DNA from: Pseudaquidulcibacter sp964443435 | GTDB lineage: Bacteria; Pseudomonadota; Alphaproteobacteria; Caulobacterales; Aquidulcibacteraceae | Assembly: GCA_964443435.1 (NCBI GenBank) | Contig: CAYUCW010000001.1 | Location: forward strand, 101,347 to 165,346 | Direction of reading: 5' to 3' | Length of the DNA stretch: 64,000 nucleotides | Shown here: positions 8,016-17,380 of the stretch, piece after piece | How positions within the stretch are numbered: the stretch's first letter is position 1 | How the letters are laid out: each line of letters begins with the position of its first letter | Program-made: the position numbers and the translations under genes | The notes under the pieces: model-generated | Told to the model about the DNA's origin: nothing | The model's database searches: none | Seen by the model: the letters and a program-made list of their open reading frames with translations, nothing else

Positions 8016-10049
8016 TTATTGCAAGTTATTGCTATTTACTTCTTCTGGTGGTGGTCCACCTGGTTTATCTGCCCCTGGTGCAATATTAACCTTAAAGATT
8101 GGAGGAGGTTTCACGCCTTTTGTTATGTCTTCAATTATATTCAGCGGTGAAGTATCGCCATTTAACCTTGCACGATAAACCTGAGTATTTTCAAGGATAC
8201 GCTGCACATAGTTTCGGGTCTCTGAAAATGGAATTTTTTCTACCCAATCTATGGCTTCATCTTCACTTACACCTCTAACTTCGCCATAAGTATTTATCCA
8301 ATCAATAGATCTTCTTGGACCCGCATTATAAGAAATTGCAGTAAGAATATAAGAGCCATAATGATTATTAATCAAATCACCTAAATGGGCGCTTCCCAGT
8401 GTTAAACTATGTTCAGGCCTTGAAGTAAGCCATGAAGTCTGATGTGGAATATCCATTTTATTGGCTTGTGAAATTGCCGTTGCGGGCATGAATTGCATAA
8501 GTCCAAGTGCGCCAACACGGCTTCGCGCATTTGTATTAAATTCACTTTCTTGTCTGGCGATGGCAAGGGTTAAAGCGGGTTCGGCCTGATTATAGCCTAT
8601 GATTTTTGGAATTTGAAGGAATGGAAAGGCGGCTTCGGTTGCAATTATTCCGCGATTTAAACCTGCTTTTGCAACCCTTATTCCTACAAGGTTTTCACCT
8701 TTGCTTCTTGCATATTCACTAAGTGCTTGATGCTCGCCCTCAGTTGTTAAAGTATCATCGAGGGCAAAAGCAAATTTAACAAATAAGTCACGCTCACCTA
8801 TTTGTAAGAAATTTTCAGAAATTTTCATTAATGGATGACTATTAAGCATTTTCCAATCATGCTCTGTAGCTTTGCGCTCTTTTGGCAATCTAAGCTCTGC
8901 TTTTTGACCGGTTTTATTGGCAAGTCTTGCAATTGCTAATTGTCCATAATAAAAAGTCTGATATTGCGAAGCCATCGAGAAAAATCGATTTGCTTGGGCT
9001 TGGTCATTTAAAGCTTCATAAGTACGTCCAAGCCAATAATAGCCGCGCGATTTTGACATGCTAGAGCCAACGGCTTTATCAAATTTTATAAAATGTTGTA
9101 ATGCTAATTCGGGATTTTTAAGGAATCTAAGCGCAATCCATCCAGAAGAAAATTCCATATCTGAAAGCTTAGTATTGTTTAATATTCCATGCTCTGAAGC
9201 GATTTTATAAGCGTCATTCCATCTTTGGGATCTTATTGCTTCGATAAGCAGGATTCTTCTTTCTGTATATAATAAATCTTGCCCTTCTTCAGGAAGGCCT
9301 TGGGAATTAATTGTAAGCAATAAATCCAAAGCTTCTGAATTTCTGTCGCGCCTTCTTAATTCTTTTACACGTTCATATTTTATTGCCCTATCGTCGCGAG
9401 CTGTACCTGTAATTACTGCGCCTTCATCATCGGCAATATTAAGCCTTAGATTGGCATTGTTTCTACCTTCAGCGCTCATATAGGGATATAATAATTTTGC
9501 TTGGGTGCGTCTATCTGCCCATAAAAGTAAATCCACGCGAACATCATGGTCTTTTGGGGTCAAGAGAGAACCAAAACGTTCAAAATATTTTGTTTGCAAA
9601 ATGCTATCGAATTTATAATTATGCCATGCTTTAGATGCAAAACTATAGGCTTCTTCTTTTTTGCCTAATTCAAGATATGCAGAGGCAAGCGCCATAAGAC
9701 CTTCACCCGATATAGGCTCATTCTTATCTTGAACATCGCGTCTAGTTAAGAAATTTATTCTTTCAGATGGGCTTAAGCCATAATTTTCAATACGCTTTTC
9801 AATTTTAACCCTTACTTCGCGCATATTTGGGAAGCTTTTTAAACTTATTAGAGAATTTGATAAATCACTAAAGCTTGCATCTGAATCCGAAGTTACGATT
9901 TGCCATAAAAAGATTTTTTTATTGGCTTCATCATTAGTAAGGCTGCTTAATCTTCTAAGCTCTGGCCAATTAAAAGATTTATACGCATTAAACCCCATTT
10001 TAAAAGCTTCAATTGGGGTTTGCGGTATAATTTGTTCAGGTTTCGGAGC
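8016..10049 (-). CDS. slt: Soluble lytic murein transglycosylase (Slt), N-terminus lost in gap
   Basis: Cleaves peptidoglycan glycan strands between MurNAc and GlcNAc in the periplasm. 677 residues are visible. A long alpha-helical superhelix (TPR-like) fills the first 500 residues; the C-terminal SLT domain has the catalytic glutamate in ARQESEFN, then GLMQFMPATA and ISYNAGP. After it the protein has a short Pro-rich tail. The 5' end, with the signal peptide and start codon, lies in the 100-N gap at 10050-10149; a frame that runs through the Ns from the dapA side is an artefact. It is divergent from dapA, so the shared promoter region is also lost. Confidence 0.92.
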   Translation of the reverse strand, partial: APKPEQIIPQTPIEAFKMGFNAYKSFNWPELRRLSSLTNDEANKKIFLWQIVTSDSDASFSDLSNSLISLKSFPNMREVRVKIEKRIENYGLSPSERINFLTRRDVQDKNEPISGEGLMALASAYLELGKKEEAYSFASKAWHNYKFDSILQTKYFERFGSLLTPKDHDVRVDLLLWADRRTQAKLLYPYMSAEGRNNANLRLNIADDEGAVITGTARDDRAIKYERVKELRRRDRNSEALDLLLTINSQGLPEEGQDLLYTERRILLIEAIRSQRWNDAYKIASEHGILNNTKLSDMEFSSGWIALRFLKNPELALQHFIKFDKAVGSSMSKSRGYYWLGRTYEALNDQAQANRFFSMASQYQTFYYGQLAIARLANKTGQKAELRLPKERKATEHDWKMLNSHPLMKISENFLQIGERDLFVKFAFALDDTLTTEGEHQALSEYARSKGENLVGIRVAKAGLNRGIIATEAAFPFLQIPKIIGYNQAEPALTLAIARQESEFNTNARSRVGALGLMQFMPATAISQANKMDIPHQTSWLTSRPEHSLTLGSAHLGDLINNHYGSYILTAISYNAGPRRSIDWINTYGEVRGVSEDEAIDWVEKIPFSETRNYVQRILENTQVYRARLNGDTSPLNIIEDITKGVKPPPIFKVNIAPGADKPGGPPPEEVNSNNLQ

Positions 10050-10149
10050 NNNNNNNNNNNNNNNNNNNNNNNNNNNNNNNNNNNNNNNNNNNNNNNNNNN
10101 NNNNNNNNNNNNNNNNNNNNNNNNNNNNNNNNNNNNNNNNNNNNNNNNN
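10050..10149. other. Run of 100 N, genuine gap
   Basis: Exactly 100 N between slt and dapA. Unlike the first gap, the flanking sequences share no overlap, so an unknown length is missing. It should contain the slt start, its signal peptide and the promoters and dapA ribosome site. Confidence 0.9.
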
Positions 10150-10150
10150 T

Positions 10151-11044
10151 ATGACAAATCAAATACAAGAAAAAATTTTTGGTGCAATTACTGCTTTAAT
10201 TACACCATTTAATAATGGCAAGGTCGATGAAGCGGGTTACCAAAAATTCATTGATTGGCAAATAAATAATGGCGTTAAAGCTATAATTCCGGTAGGCACA
10301 ACTGGCGAAAGCGCAACACTAAATGACACAGAGCATTGGCGCGTTTTTGAACTTGCGGTCGAAGCGGCAAATAAGCGCGTTCCTGTAATTGCTGGCTGTG
10401 GATCTAATGATACTAAAGCGGCTATTGAACATATGGAAAAAGCCAAAGAGCGCGGATGTGACGCTGCTTTAATTGTTGCACCATATTATAATAAGCCAAA
10501 TCAAAGAGGTATTTTTGCGCATTTCAAAGCACTTAATGATGCCGTAGATTTACCTATTATTGTTTATAATATTCCTGGTCGTACTAATATAGATATCTTA
10601 CCTTCTACAATCGCTGAGCTTTCGCAATTATCAAACGTAATTGGCCTAAAAGATAGTGCAGGGGATCCATCAAGGACTTCACTTCATTATGCAGCTGTAA
10701 AACAAGGTTTTAATTGCTATGCAGGAGATGATAATCTTGCGCTTGGATTTGCCGCTTATGGCGCAAAAGGCGTTGTATCGGTACTTTCAAACTTAGTGCC
10801 AAATATTGTTTCACAAATGCAAGCCGCTATTCAAAATGGTGATTTTGCTAAAGCGCGTGAGATTAATTTAAAAATCGATGCTCTACAACGCGCATTATTC
10901 ATTGAACCTAATCCGGTTCCAGTGAAATACGCAATGCTAGAACTTGGTATTATTAAAAGTGACGAAGTTCGCTTACCGCTTGTTGAGCTAAGTGACGAAA
11001 GCAAAAAAGCTGTAAAAGATGCTATGGCTATAGCAGGGCTATAA
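10151..11044 (+). CDS. dapA: 4-hydroxy-tetrahydrodipicolinate synthase
   Basis: Condenses pyruvate with aspartate semialdehyde, the first step of the lysine/diaminopimelate pathway. The 297-aa length is normal. Seen: GTTGES (residues 49-54), Tyr139 in VYNIPGRT, Arg144 and the Schiff-base Lys167 in GLKDSAGD. The ATG lies one base after the N gap, so its ribosome site cannot be seen, but the N-terminus (FGAITALITPF from residue 10) aligns with the family start. The stop overlaps the smpB start (TAATG), making dapA-smpB-orf74 a likely operon. Confidence 0.96.
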   Translation: MTNQIQEKIFGAITALITPFNNGKVDEAGYQKFIDWQINNGVKAIIPVGTTGESATLNDTEHWRVFELAVEAANKRVPVIAGCGSNDTKAAIEHMEKAKERGCDAALIVAPYYNKPNQRGIFAHFKALNDAVDLPIIVYNIPGRTNIDILPSTIAELSQLSNVIGLKDSAGDPSRTSLHYAAVKQGFNCYAGDDNLALGFAAYGAKGVVSVLSNLVPNIVSQMQAAIQNGDFAKAREINLKIDALQRALFIEPNPVPVKYAMLELGIIKSDEVRLPLVELSDESKKAVKDAMAIAGL

Positions 11045-11544
11045 TGTCCAAAGATGATATAAAAGCAAATGCAAGGCTTGCGGCAAAACGAAATATTGCT
11101 GAAAACAGGCGCGCGCGTTTTGATTATATTATTGAAGACACTTTCGAAGCCGGCATCGTGCTTCATGGCACCGAAGTAAAATCCTTAAGAATGGGCAAGG
11201 CAAATATTGCGGAAAGCTATGCAAGTGCGGAAAATGGCGGAATTTGGCTTATAAATGCCAGTATTCTTGAATATGGCCCGGCTTCAAGATTTAATCATTT
11301 GCCAACCCGTCCACGAAAATTACTTCTTAAAACCAAAGAAATAAATAAATTAGTTGGTGCAATGGTTCGCGAAGGCCGAACGCTTGTTCCATTAAAACTA
11401 TATTTTAATGAAAGAGGAATTGCCAAGCTTGAGCTTGCACTTGCTAAAGGTAAAAAAGCGCATGATAAACGTGATGCGACTAAAGACCGAGAGTGGAAAG
11501 TAGAGCAGGGGCGTTTACTTAGAAAAAATGTATTAAAGGACTAA
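11044..11544 (+). CDS. smpB: SsrA-binding protein
   Basis: Binds tmRNA and brings it to stalled ribosomes for trans-translation. The 166-aa protein has the usual start (ARLAAKRNIAENRRARFDY), the HGTEVKSLR core and the basic C-terminal tail with DKRDATKDREWK that enters the ribosome. The ATG overlaps the dapA stop. The tmRNA gene itself is not in the window. Confidence 0.96.
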   Translation: MSKDDIKANARLAAKRNIAENRRARFDYIIEDTFEAGIVLHGTEVKSLRMGKANIAESYASAENGGIWLINASILEYGPASRFNHLPTRPRKLLLKTKEINKLVGAMVREGRTLVPLKLYFNERGIAKLELALAKGKKAHDKRDATKDREWKVEQGRLLRKNVLKD

Positions 11545-11546
11545 AC

Positions 11547-11771
11547 ATGACTGAAGCTGTGAATACTGCAATCGAAGCTATTTATGCGTCACTTATCGAT
11601 AATAATAATGAAATCGATGAAAGAATTAAGGAATTAAAAGCTGCTTTAGTAGCTTCTGAAATGAAAACTGCAATTTTTGATCCAAGCAAACTTGCCCAAA
11701 ATAATAGGCAAGGTCGCAAGCTTATGCAATCTTATTTCAAAAAACGCGGCGTAAACGTAGAATTCCAATAA
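11547..11771 (+). CDS. Small conserved-looking 74-aa protein after smpB
   Basis: I do not recognise the function. It starts 2 bp after the smpB stop, so it is almost certainly co-transcribed. The first 40 residues are acidic and helical (EIDERIKELKAALVAS), followed by a basic, hydrophilic segment FDPSKLAQNNRQGRKLMQSY and a short FKKRGVNVEF end. The strong basic block suggests nucleic-acid or ribosome contact, which is only inference. It is not the RNA polymerase omega subunit: the omega N-terminal motif is absent. Its stop TAA directly abuts the trmFO stop on the other strand. Confidence 0.7.
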   Translation: MTEAVNTAIEAIYASLIDNNNEIDERIKELKAALVASEMKTAIFDPSKLAQNNRQGRKLMQSYFKKRGVNVEFQ

Positions 11772-13154
11772 TTATAAACTTGCTTTCCATTCTTGCAAAT
11801 CATGCTTAGCGCGTTGTGACATTTGGAATTTGCGTGATTTTTCACGTTCTTTACCTTTTGCCTTATTTGCTTCTTCTTGTCGAACTGGATCAAGATCTGG
11901 GAAAAGTCCAAAATTAACATTCATCGGTTGGAATGTATTTTTCTTTCCTGAAAAATGCCCAATTGTCACATGATTATGCAATGCGCCAAGAGCAGTTGTA
12001 AGTGGCGGAGTAGAAACTTCTTTTCCAAGAATTTCATAAGCCGCAAATCTTCCCGCTAAAAGTCCCAAGGCCGCCGATTCTACATAGCCTTCACAACCAG
12101 TTATTTGACCTGCAAACCTTATATTTGGCATAGGTTTAAATCTTAAATATCCATCAAGAAGTTTTGGTGAATTGATAAATGTATTTCGGTGGATGCCGCC
12201 AAGTCTTGCAAATTGCGCGTCTTCAAGCCCTGGAATAAGTCTGAAAACTTCGGTTTGTGCGCCGTATTTAAGCTTGGTTTGAAAGCCCACCATATTATAA
12301 AGCGTTCCTAGCTTATTATCTTGACGAAGCTGCACTACTGCATAGGGGCGAGTACCAGTTTTCGGATTAGTAAGGCCTACTGGCTTAAGCGGTCCCCATC
12401 TTAATGTATCTCTTCCGCGTTCCGCCATTACTTCAACTGGTAAACAAGCTTCGAAATAAGGTGTGCCTTCCCATTGTTTTAAATCGGTTTTTTCGCCTTC
12501 TATAAGGCCATCTATAAATTTATAATATTCATCTTTTTCAAGCGGTAAATTTATATAATCCGCGCCATCGCCATCGGGGCCAACTTTATCATACCGGCTT
12601 TGAAACCAAGCAATATCAAAATTAATGCTGTCTTTATAAATAATTGGCGCAATCGCATCGAAAAAAGCCAAAGATTCTTCGCCTGATTTTTGAAGAATTG
12701 ACTTTGCAAGATTATCAGAAGTTAAAGGCCCAGTTGCGATAATTGCATTAAGTCCTTCAAGTTCATTTATGCTTTTGATTTCTTCACGTGAAACCGTAAT
12801 ATTTTCATGGGCATTAATTCGTTCTGTAACATCAATCGCAAAGGCTTCTCTATCAACCGCAAGCGCAGAACCCGCAGGGACTTTATTTCTATCGGCTGTC
12901 CCCATGATAATTGAATTAAGTTCTCGCATTTCATGATGAATAAGGCCAACCGCATTATTATCTGAATCATCAGATCTAAAGGAATTTGAACATACAAGCT
13001 CAGCTAAGCTTTCGGTTTGGTGGGCATCAGTTTTGCGAACAGGGCGCATTTCATGAAGGACGACTTTAATGCCAAGATTTGCGGCTTGCCATGCTGCTTC
13101 AGAGCCAGCCATGCCACCGCCAATAATGTGTAATGTGTTTGAATTATTTTTCAT
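11772..13154 (-). CDS. trmFO: Folate-dependent tRNA (uracil-54-C5) methyltransferase
   Basis: Makes m5U54 in the tRNA T-loop using methylene-tetrahydrofolate and FADH2. Visible: N-terminal FAD-binding IIGGGMAGSEAAW, the SNSFRSDD segment and the later GCEGYVESAALGLLAGRF. The frame can be extended to a TTG at 13163, but the ATG at 13154 begins MKNNSNTLHIIGGG, the position normal for the family, so I use it (460 aa). No clear Shine-Dalgarno. Common in alphaproteobacteria and Gram-positives in place of SAM-dependent TrmA. It is divergent from the membrane protein gene at 13223. Confidence 0.95.
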   Translation of the reverse strand: MKNNSNTLHIIGGGMAGSEAAWQAANLGIKVVLHEMRPVRKTDAHQTESLAELVCSNSFRSDDSDNNAVGLIHHEMRELNSIIMGTADRNKVPAGSALAVDREAFAIDVTERINAHENITVSREEIKSINELEGLNAIIATGPLTSDNLAKSILQKSGEESLAFFDAIAPIIYKDSINFDIAWFQSRYDKVGPDGDGADYINLPLEKDEYYKFIDGLIEGEKTDLKQWEGTPYFEACLPVEVMAERGRDTLRWGPLKPVGLTNPKTGTRPYAVVQLRQDNKLGTLYNMVGFQTKLKYGAQTEVFRLIPGLEDAQFARLGGIHRNTFINSPKLLDGYLRFKPMPNIRFAGQITGCEGYVESAALGLLAGRFAAYEILGKEVSTPPLTTALGALHNHVTIGHFSGKKNTFQPMNVNFGLFPDLDPVRQEEANKAKGKEREKSRKFQMSQRAKHDLQEWKASL

Positions 13155-13222
13155 AATCGTCAAATAAACACTTGTCTTTTATTTCGCTACTTGTTTATGC
13201 TGTAAAAAAACTGGATTAAAAT

Positions 13223-14107
13223 ATGAAAAACCAATTCTCGCCATCTGAAGCCGCAGTATCTTTTTTTGAATTTGTTAAAGTTCACCCTAAATTCACACTA
13301 AAATATTGCCTTATTTTTGGTATTATTAATTTTATAACAATTATGGCTCTTTTTAATACTGGCTATAAAGATATGGTTGTTTTAATGACCAGTCCAGATT
13401 TCAACCCCAATGATCCAACGGCATTAATGAATCTATATAAAAGTATGGATTATTGGACACTTATTCCTGCTTTGATTTTCTCTATGCTATTAGGTGTTCT
13501 AACTATTACAATGGGCCTCAGAAAAACAGTTTTAAACCAAGAAACAGGTTTTTTTGGTTTAAATTTTGGAAAAGATGAAATTAATTACATCAAAGCAAAT
13601 CTTGTGATTGGCATAATAGCATTTCTATTTATGTTATTAGCAATGTTAGTGACTTCAGTTTTAATTAACATTCCTGTGGTTGGAACTTTAGTTCCGATTG
13701 TGATTGTTTGCGTTTGGTGTTTTAGTGCAGTTAAAATATCTATGTTTGGGATATATTCAATTGCAAATAAAACAATGGGTATAAAAGAGTCTTGGGAAGC
13801 AACTAAGAAAGACTATTGGTCTTATTTAGGTGCATTTATTCTTAATGCTATTATAGTTATGATTGGCTCTTTAATAATCATGAGTATAATTGGCGCTATG
13901 GTTGGAAGTCTCAATACTCAAGAATTAGGCAAAGCTGCTAATCAACAAGAATTATTGGAGCAATTATTTAGTATTAATACTGTCGCTTATTTATTCATAA
14001 ATGGCATTGTTTCAGGTTTTGCAAATCTAGCTTTAATCTGTACTGGCGCGTATATTTATCACAGAACCCGTCCAGAAGAAGGTCAGAATTTAGATATTAA
14101 AATCTAA
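13223..14107 (+). CDS. Uncharacterised multi-pass membrane protein
   Basis: A 294-aa protein I cannot place in a named family. It has an N-terminal cytosolic helix (SPSEAAVSFFEFVKVHP), then hydrophobic segments at about residues 27-45, 78-96, 128-150, 156-180, 210-235 and 255-275; a polar loop with NTQELGKAANQQELLEQLF precedes the last one. The layout (SWEATKKDYWSYLGAFILN) resembles the loosely defined bacterial integral membrane families such as DUF975/YciC-like proteins, but that is a weak likeness. Its 3' end overlaps xthA by 18 bp tail to tail. Confidence 0.7.
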   Translation: MKNQFSPSEAAVSFFEFVKVHPKFTLKYCLIFGIINFITIMALFNTGYKDMVVLMTSPDFNPNDPTALMNLYKSMDYWTLIPALIFSMLLGVLTITMGLRKTVLNQETGFFGLNFGKDEINYIKANLVIGIIAFLFMLLAMLVTSVLINIPVVGTLVPIVIVCVWCFSAVKISMFGIYSIANKTMGIKESWEATKKDYWSYLGAFILNAIIVMIGSLIIMSIIGAMVGSLNTQELGKAANQQELLEQLFSINTVAYLFINGIVSGFANLALICTGAYIYHRTRPEEGQNLDIKI

Positions 14108-14878
14108 TTCAATTGATACTGGTACATGATCCGAAGCTTTTGGTAATTCACGTTCATCACGATGAATTTTAATTGCCTTAAGCTTATCGGCCGCAACCGC
14201 ACTTAATAAATGCGTGTCTATATGAATGCCATGATTTCTTGGCCACGCGCCGGCTTGATAATCCCAAAAAGTATATTGATGTGCGCTGCCATCAAGTGCC
14301 ATAAAGGCATCAGTAAGTCCAAGATTTATAAGTTCATGATATTTCGCGCGTGTTTCTGGCAAGAATAAAGCGTCATTTTCCCATGCTTTTGGATCATAGC
14401 AATCCTCTGGTCTAGGAATAATATTCCAATCACCACAAACGATGAATGCATCTTCAAATTCAAGAATTTCTTGTAGTCTTGTTTTAAGCCTATCCATCCA
14501 AGATAATTTATAATCATATTTGGGGGTGTTAATAGGGTTTCCATTCGGACAATAAACGCATGCAACCCGAACAGCACCAGAAGAGTGTGAGATAATCGCT
14601 TCTAAATATCTTGATTGTAAATCTTCGTTATCACCATCAAGGCCGCGTTTTACTTCTTCGATTGAATATTTAGAAAGTATAGCGACGCCATTATAGGATT
14701 TTTGGCCATGAATAAGAATATTATAGCCTAAATCTTCGATTTGTTCTTTTGGGAATTTAAAATCTTCACACTTTAATTCTTGTAAACAGATAATATCCGG
14801 GCTTTCCGTTTTTAAGAAATTCAAAACGTTTTCAAGACGCGCATTAATTGAATTTACGTTCCAGCAAGTAATGCGCAT
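14090..14878 (-). CDS. xthA: Exodeoxyribonuclease III
   Basis: AP endonuclease and 3'-5' exonuclease in base excision repair. The 262-aa protein has the EEP-fold motifs: WNVNSINARL at the start, LQELKCED with the metal-binding glutamate, ACVYCPNGNP, CGDWNIIPRPED and the final catalytic SDHVP. It begins 7 bp after the erpA stop on the same strand, so erpA-xthA is likely an operon. Its last codons overlap the convergent membrane protein gene by 18 bp. Confidence 0.95.
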   Translation of the reverse strand: MRITCWNVNSINARLENVLNFLKTESPDIICLQELKCEDFKFPKEQIEDLGYNILIHGQKSYNGVAILSKYSIEEVKRGLDGDNEDLQSRYLEAIISHSSGAVRVACVYCPNGNPINTPKYDYKLSWMDRLKTRLQEILEFEDAFIVCGDWNIIPRPEDCYDPKAWENDALFLPETRAKYHELINLGLTDAFMALDGSAHQYTFWDYQAGAWPRNHGIHIDTHLLSAVAADKLKAIKIHRDERELPKASDHVPVSIELDFNI

Positions 14879-14885
14879 AATACAC

Positions 14886-15221
14886 CTATATAGAAAAACT
14901 TACACCACAGCCACAACTTGACTTAGCATTTGGATTTTTGATTTTAAAAGCTGAACCGATTAATTCGTCAACCCAATCAAGTGTTGCATTTTCTAAGAAT
15001 GGCATAGAGGTTTCATCTATTACAACTTTGGCATCGCCCATTTTTATAAGAATATCATCTTCATTTAAAACTGCATCCGTTGTAAACTCATATTGAAAGC
15101 CAGAACATCCGCCGCCATTAACCGCAACTCTAAACATTGAGCCTTCGGCCTCAGTTTTTAATAAATTACCAATTTTAACTGCTGCTTTAGGGCTAATTAA
15201 AAAGCTCTGATTTGTATTCAT
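14886..15221 (-). CDS. erpA: Iron-sulfur cluster insertion protein ErpA (A-type carrier)
   Basis: A 111-aa A-type Fe-S carrier that delivers clusters to apo-enzymes. The three ligand cysteines are present: Cys39 in GGGCSGFQY and Cys103/Cys105 in SSCGCGVSFS. It is first of two genes on the minus strand with xthA, and is divergent from dgt, an arrangement common in alphaproteobacteria. ErpA is chosen over IscA from context and the single-copy setting; the sequence alone does not exclude another A-type protein. Confidence 0.9.
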   Translation of the reverse strand: MNTNQSFLISPKAAVKIGNLLKTEAEGSMFRVAVNGGGCSGFQYEFTTDAVLNEDDILIKMGDAKVVIDETSMPFLENATLDWVDELIGSAFKIKNPNAKSSCGCGVSFSI

Positions 15222-15327
15222 GATGTTATTGCCTTAAAATAGCTTTTTTTTAAATTTAAAAGTATAAATTAACATATATTTTAAAATTTTAATATTTAAA
15301 GGTCTTTGAAAGATTTAGAGGTGCTAA

Positions 15328-16515
15328 ATGCCGCATTTTGATACTAATGGGCTAGCAATTTATGCGAGTAATCCAAATGAAAGCCGCGGAAGGCGCTATA
15401 ATGAACCTGAAAGCCTTACCAGAAATCCATTTGAGCGCGATAGAGATAGGGTAATTCACGCAAGTTCCTTTAGAAGGCTTAAGGGCAAAACCCAAGTTTT
15501 CGTTGCCCATGAAGGCGATCATTACCGTACAAGGCTTACGCATTCATTAGAGGTCGCACAAATTGCAAGATCTATAGCACGTCGTTTAAAGCTTAATGAG
15601 GATTTAGCAGAAGCCTGTGCATTATCGCATGATTTAGGGCATCCGCCATTTGGTCACACTGGCGAAGATGTTTTAGATTCTAAGATGAAAGACTTTGGCG
15701 GCTTTGATCATAATGCTCAAACAATTCGTGTTATTACTAAGAGTGAGCAGATCTATCCAAATTTTGATGGTTTAAATCTTACTTGGGAAACTTTAGAAGG
15801 CACAGTAAAGCATAATGGTCCTTTGATTAAGAAAAAGGGCGATTTTTCAGGGCTTGCCCCTGTCTGGCTTAGTTTTAATGAAGGCTTTGATTTAGATTTG
15901 CATACTTTTGCATCCTTAGAAGCACAAGTTGCCGCGGTATCAGATGATATAGCTTATAATAATCATGATTTAGATGATGGGCTTCATGCCGGAATATTTA
16001 CAATCGAAGATGTTTCAAATGAAGTGCCTTGGATTGGTGAAGTCTTTAAAAGCGTATTTAATGAATATCCAAATATTGGCATAAGCCGTGTTAAATCCGA
16101 GGTCATAAGACGCTTAATTGGGGCTTGGGTTAATGATTTAGTCACTGAGAGTATCGGACGCATTGAAAAAATCGCGCCACAATCGGCAACAGATGTAAGA
16201 AATTGCGGTGTACCTTTAATTGGTTTTTCAGCACAAATGCTTGAAAAAGCTGCAAGTTTACGCAAATTTTTATTTGCGAAAATGTATAGATACTGGAAAG
16301 TGAATAGAGCACGTTCGCAAGCGAAGCGAATCGTTGCAGAATTGTTTGATGTATTTTTAAACGAACCTGATACTTTGCCACCACAATGGCAGAATATTGA
16401 TTTTGAAGACGAAATGAAATTAGCGCGTCATGTTTGCGATTATATCGCCGCTATGACTGATGATTTCGCAATTGATGAACATAGAAGGTTATTCAATCTT
16501 GACAGATTATTATGA
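15328..16515 (+). CDS. dgt: Deoxyguanosinetriphosphate triphosphohydrolase-like protein
   Basis: HD-domain phosphohydrolase expected to split dNTPs into deoxynucleoside and triphosphate. 395 aa. The HD residues are visible: His72 (RLTHSLEVAQIAR) and His101-Asp102 (LSHDLGHPPFGHTGE), followed by the downstream Asp in VSDDIAYNNHDLDDG. A good Shine-Dalgarno (GAGGTG, 7 bases before ATG) supports the start. In many alphaproteobacteria argS follows dgt; here the SPOR-protein gene follows directly after 38 bp. Confidence 0.93.
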   Translation: MPHFDTNGLAIYASNPNESRGRRYNEPESLTRNPFERDRDRVIHASSFRRLKGKTQVFVAHEGDHYRTRLTHSLEVAQIARSIARRLKLNEDLAEACALSHDLGHPPFGHTGEDVLDSKMKDFGGFDHNAQTIRVITKSEQIYPNFDGLNLTWETLEGTVKHNGPLIKKKGDFSGLAPVWLSFNEGFDLDLHTFASLEAQVAAVSDDIAYNNHDLDDGLHAGIFTIEDVSNEVPWIGEVFKSVFNEYPNIGISRVKSEVIRRLIGAWVNDLVTESIGRIEKIAPQSATDVRNCGVPLIGFSAQMLEKAASLRKFLFAKMYRYWKVNRARSQAKRIVAELFDVFLNEPDTLPPQWQNIDFEDEMKLARHVCDYIAAMTDDFAIDEHRRLFNLDRLL

Positions 16516-16553
16516 CACTATAGTTAGATATTATATAAGCTTGGAGCAGGTAT

Positions 16554-17372
16554 ATGCCTAAAAACGATCCTTTTAATGATTTTGATGATGAAGTTGAAGA
16601 CGATTATTTAACCTTTGAGGAAAGTGATTCTGGCGGCGTTAGACAAGGTCCAATTATTATTGCTGCGGTTTTATTACTATTGGCGGTTTTTGCGGCAATT
16701 GCTTTTGTGTATTTAAAAGGTGATGGTGAAACAGAAACACCACAAATTGCTGCACAAACTGAAGAATTTAAAGAAACTCCAATTCAAGATTCAATAAATG
16801 GTATTGATGCGGGTTCTGATGTTTATAACACAATTGAAGGTGCGGCACCGCCGCCACTTGAAGTGGAAGCTACAACCCCTTCTGAAGATCCATTAGTTAG
16901 CACAAGCCAAGTTGCGGCACCGGTTGCAAAAGCTCCTGCGCCTGTTGTGGCTACTCCACGTCCTGTAGCGACTGAAAAGCCTGCTGTTACTAAAACTATT
17001 GCTACTACTCCTGTTGCTAAGCCAGTTCCTAAACCTGTGACAAAGCCAGCAACAACAGTTGCTGCTGCACCTAAACCTGAAGTTAAAATTGCTTCGACAA
17101 CGGCTGCGCCAAAACCTGTTGCTCAGAAATCAAGCGCAACTGGGCATGCTGCACAATTGGGCTCATTTACTTCAAGAGCCGCTGCTGAGGCTGCACTTGC
17201 TGGCTATAAGGCTGATGGTCTTGGTGGTGATGTTGGCATTGTTGCTGCTAATCTTGGCGAAAAAGGTACTTGGTATAGAATTAGAGCAAATGGATTTGCA
17301 TCAAGAGAAGAAGCAGTGAATTTCTGTTCAGTTGCTAAAAGCTCTGGCGCAAAATGCATTCCTACTAATTAA
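16554..17372 (+). CDS. SPOR-domain inner-membrane protein
   Basis: 272-aa bitopic protein: acidic cytosolic N-terminus (residues 1-32), one membrane helix (about 33-54), a long low-complexity periplasmic linker rich in Ala, Pro, Lys and Thr with repeated KPV/KPA units (about 100-195), and a C-terminal SPOR domain (about 197-272) that binds denuded glycan strands at the septum. It is probably a cell-division or peptidoglycan protein. Shine-Dalgarno GGAGCAGG precedes the ATG. The stop lies 8 bp before nagZ. Confidence 0.88.
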   Translation: MPKNDPFNDFDDEVEDDYLTFEESDSGGVRQGPIIIAAVLLLLAVFAAIAFVYLKGDGETETPQIAAQTEEFKETPIQDSINGIDAGSDVYNTIEGAAPPPLEVEATTPSEDPLVSTSQVAAPVAKAPAPVVATPRPVATEKPAVTKTIATTPVAKPVPKPVTKPATTVAAAPKPEVKIASTTAAPKPVAQKSSATGHAAQLGSFTSRAAAEAALAGYKADGLGGDVGIVAANLGEKGTWYRIRANGFASREEAVNFCSVAKSSGAKCIPTN

Positions 17373-17380
17373 GGCTACAG

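Noticed and set aside
8016..10187. An open frame that continues slt through the N run to a start inside dapA
   Set aside because: The frame passes through 100 unknown bases and its N-terminal residues come from the antisense of dapA; only 8016-10049 is real slt.
11547..11771. 74-aa gene as RNA polymerase omega subunit (rpoZ)
   Set aside because: Size fits, but the conserved omega N-terminal sequence is absent.
13164..13198. ATAAACA/TGTTTAT dyad in the trmFO/membrane-protein divergent gap
   Set aside because: Only seven bases per arm in very AT-rich DNA; expected by chance.
16960..17140. Repeated KPV/KPA-coding DNA in the SPOR gene as a DNA repeat array
   Set aside because: The repeats are irregular and explained by a low-complexity protein linker.
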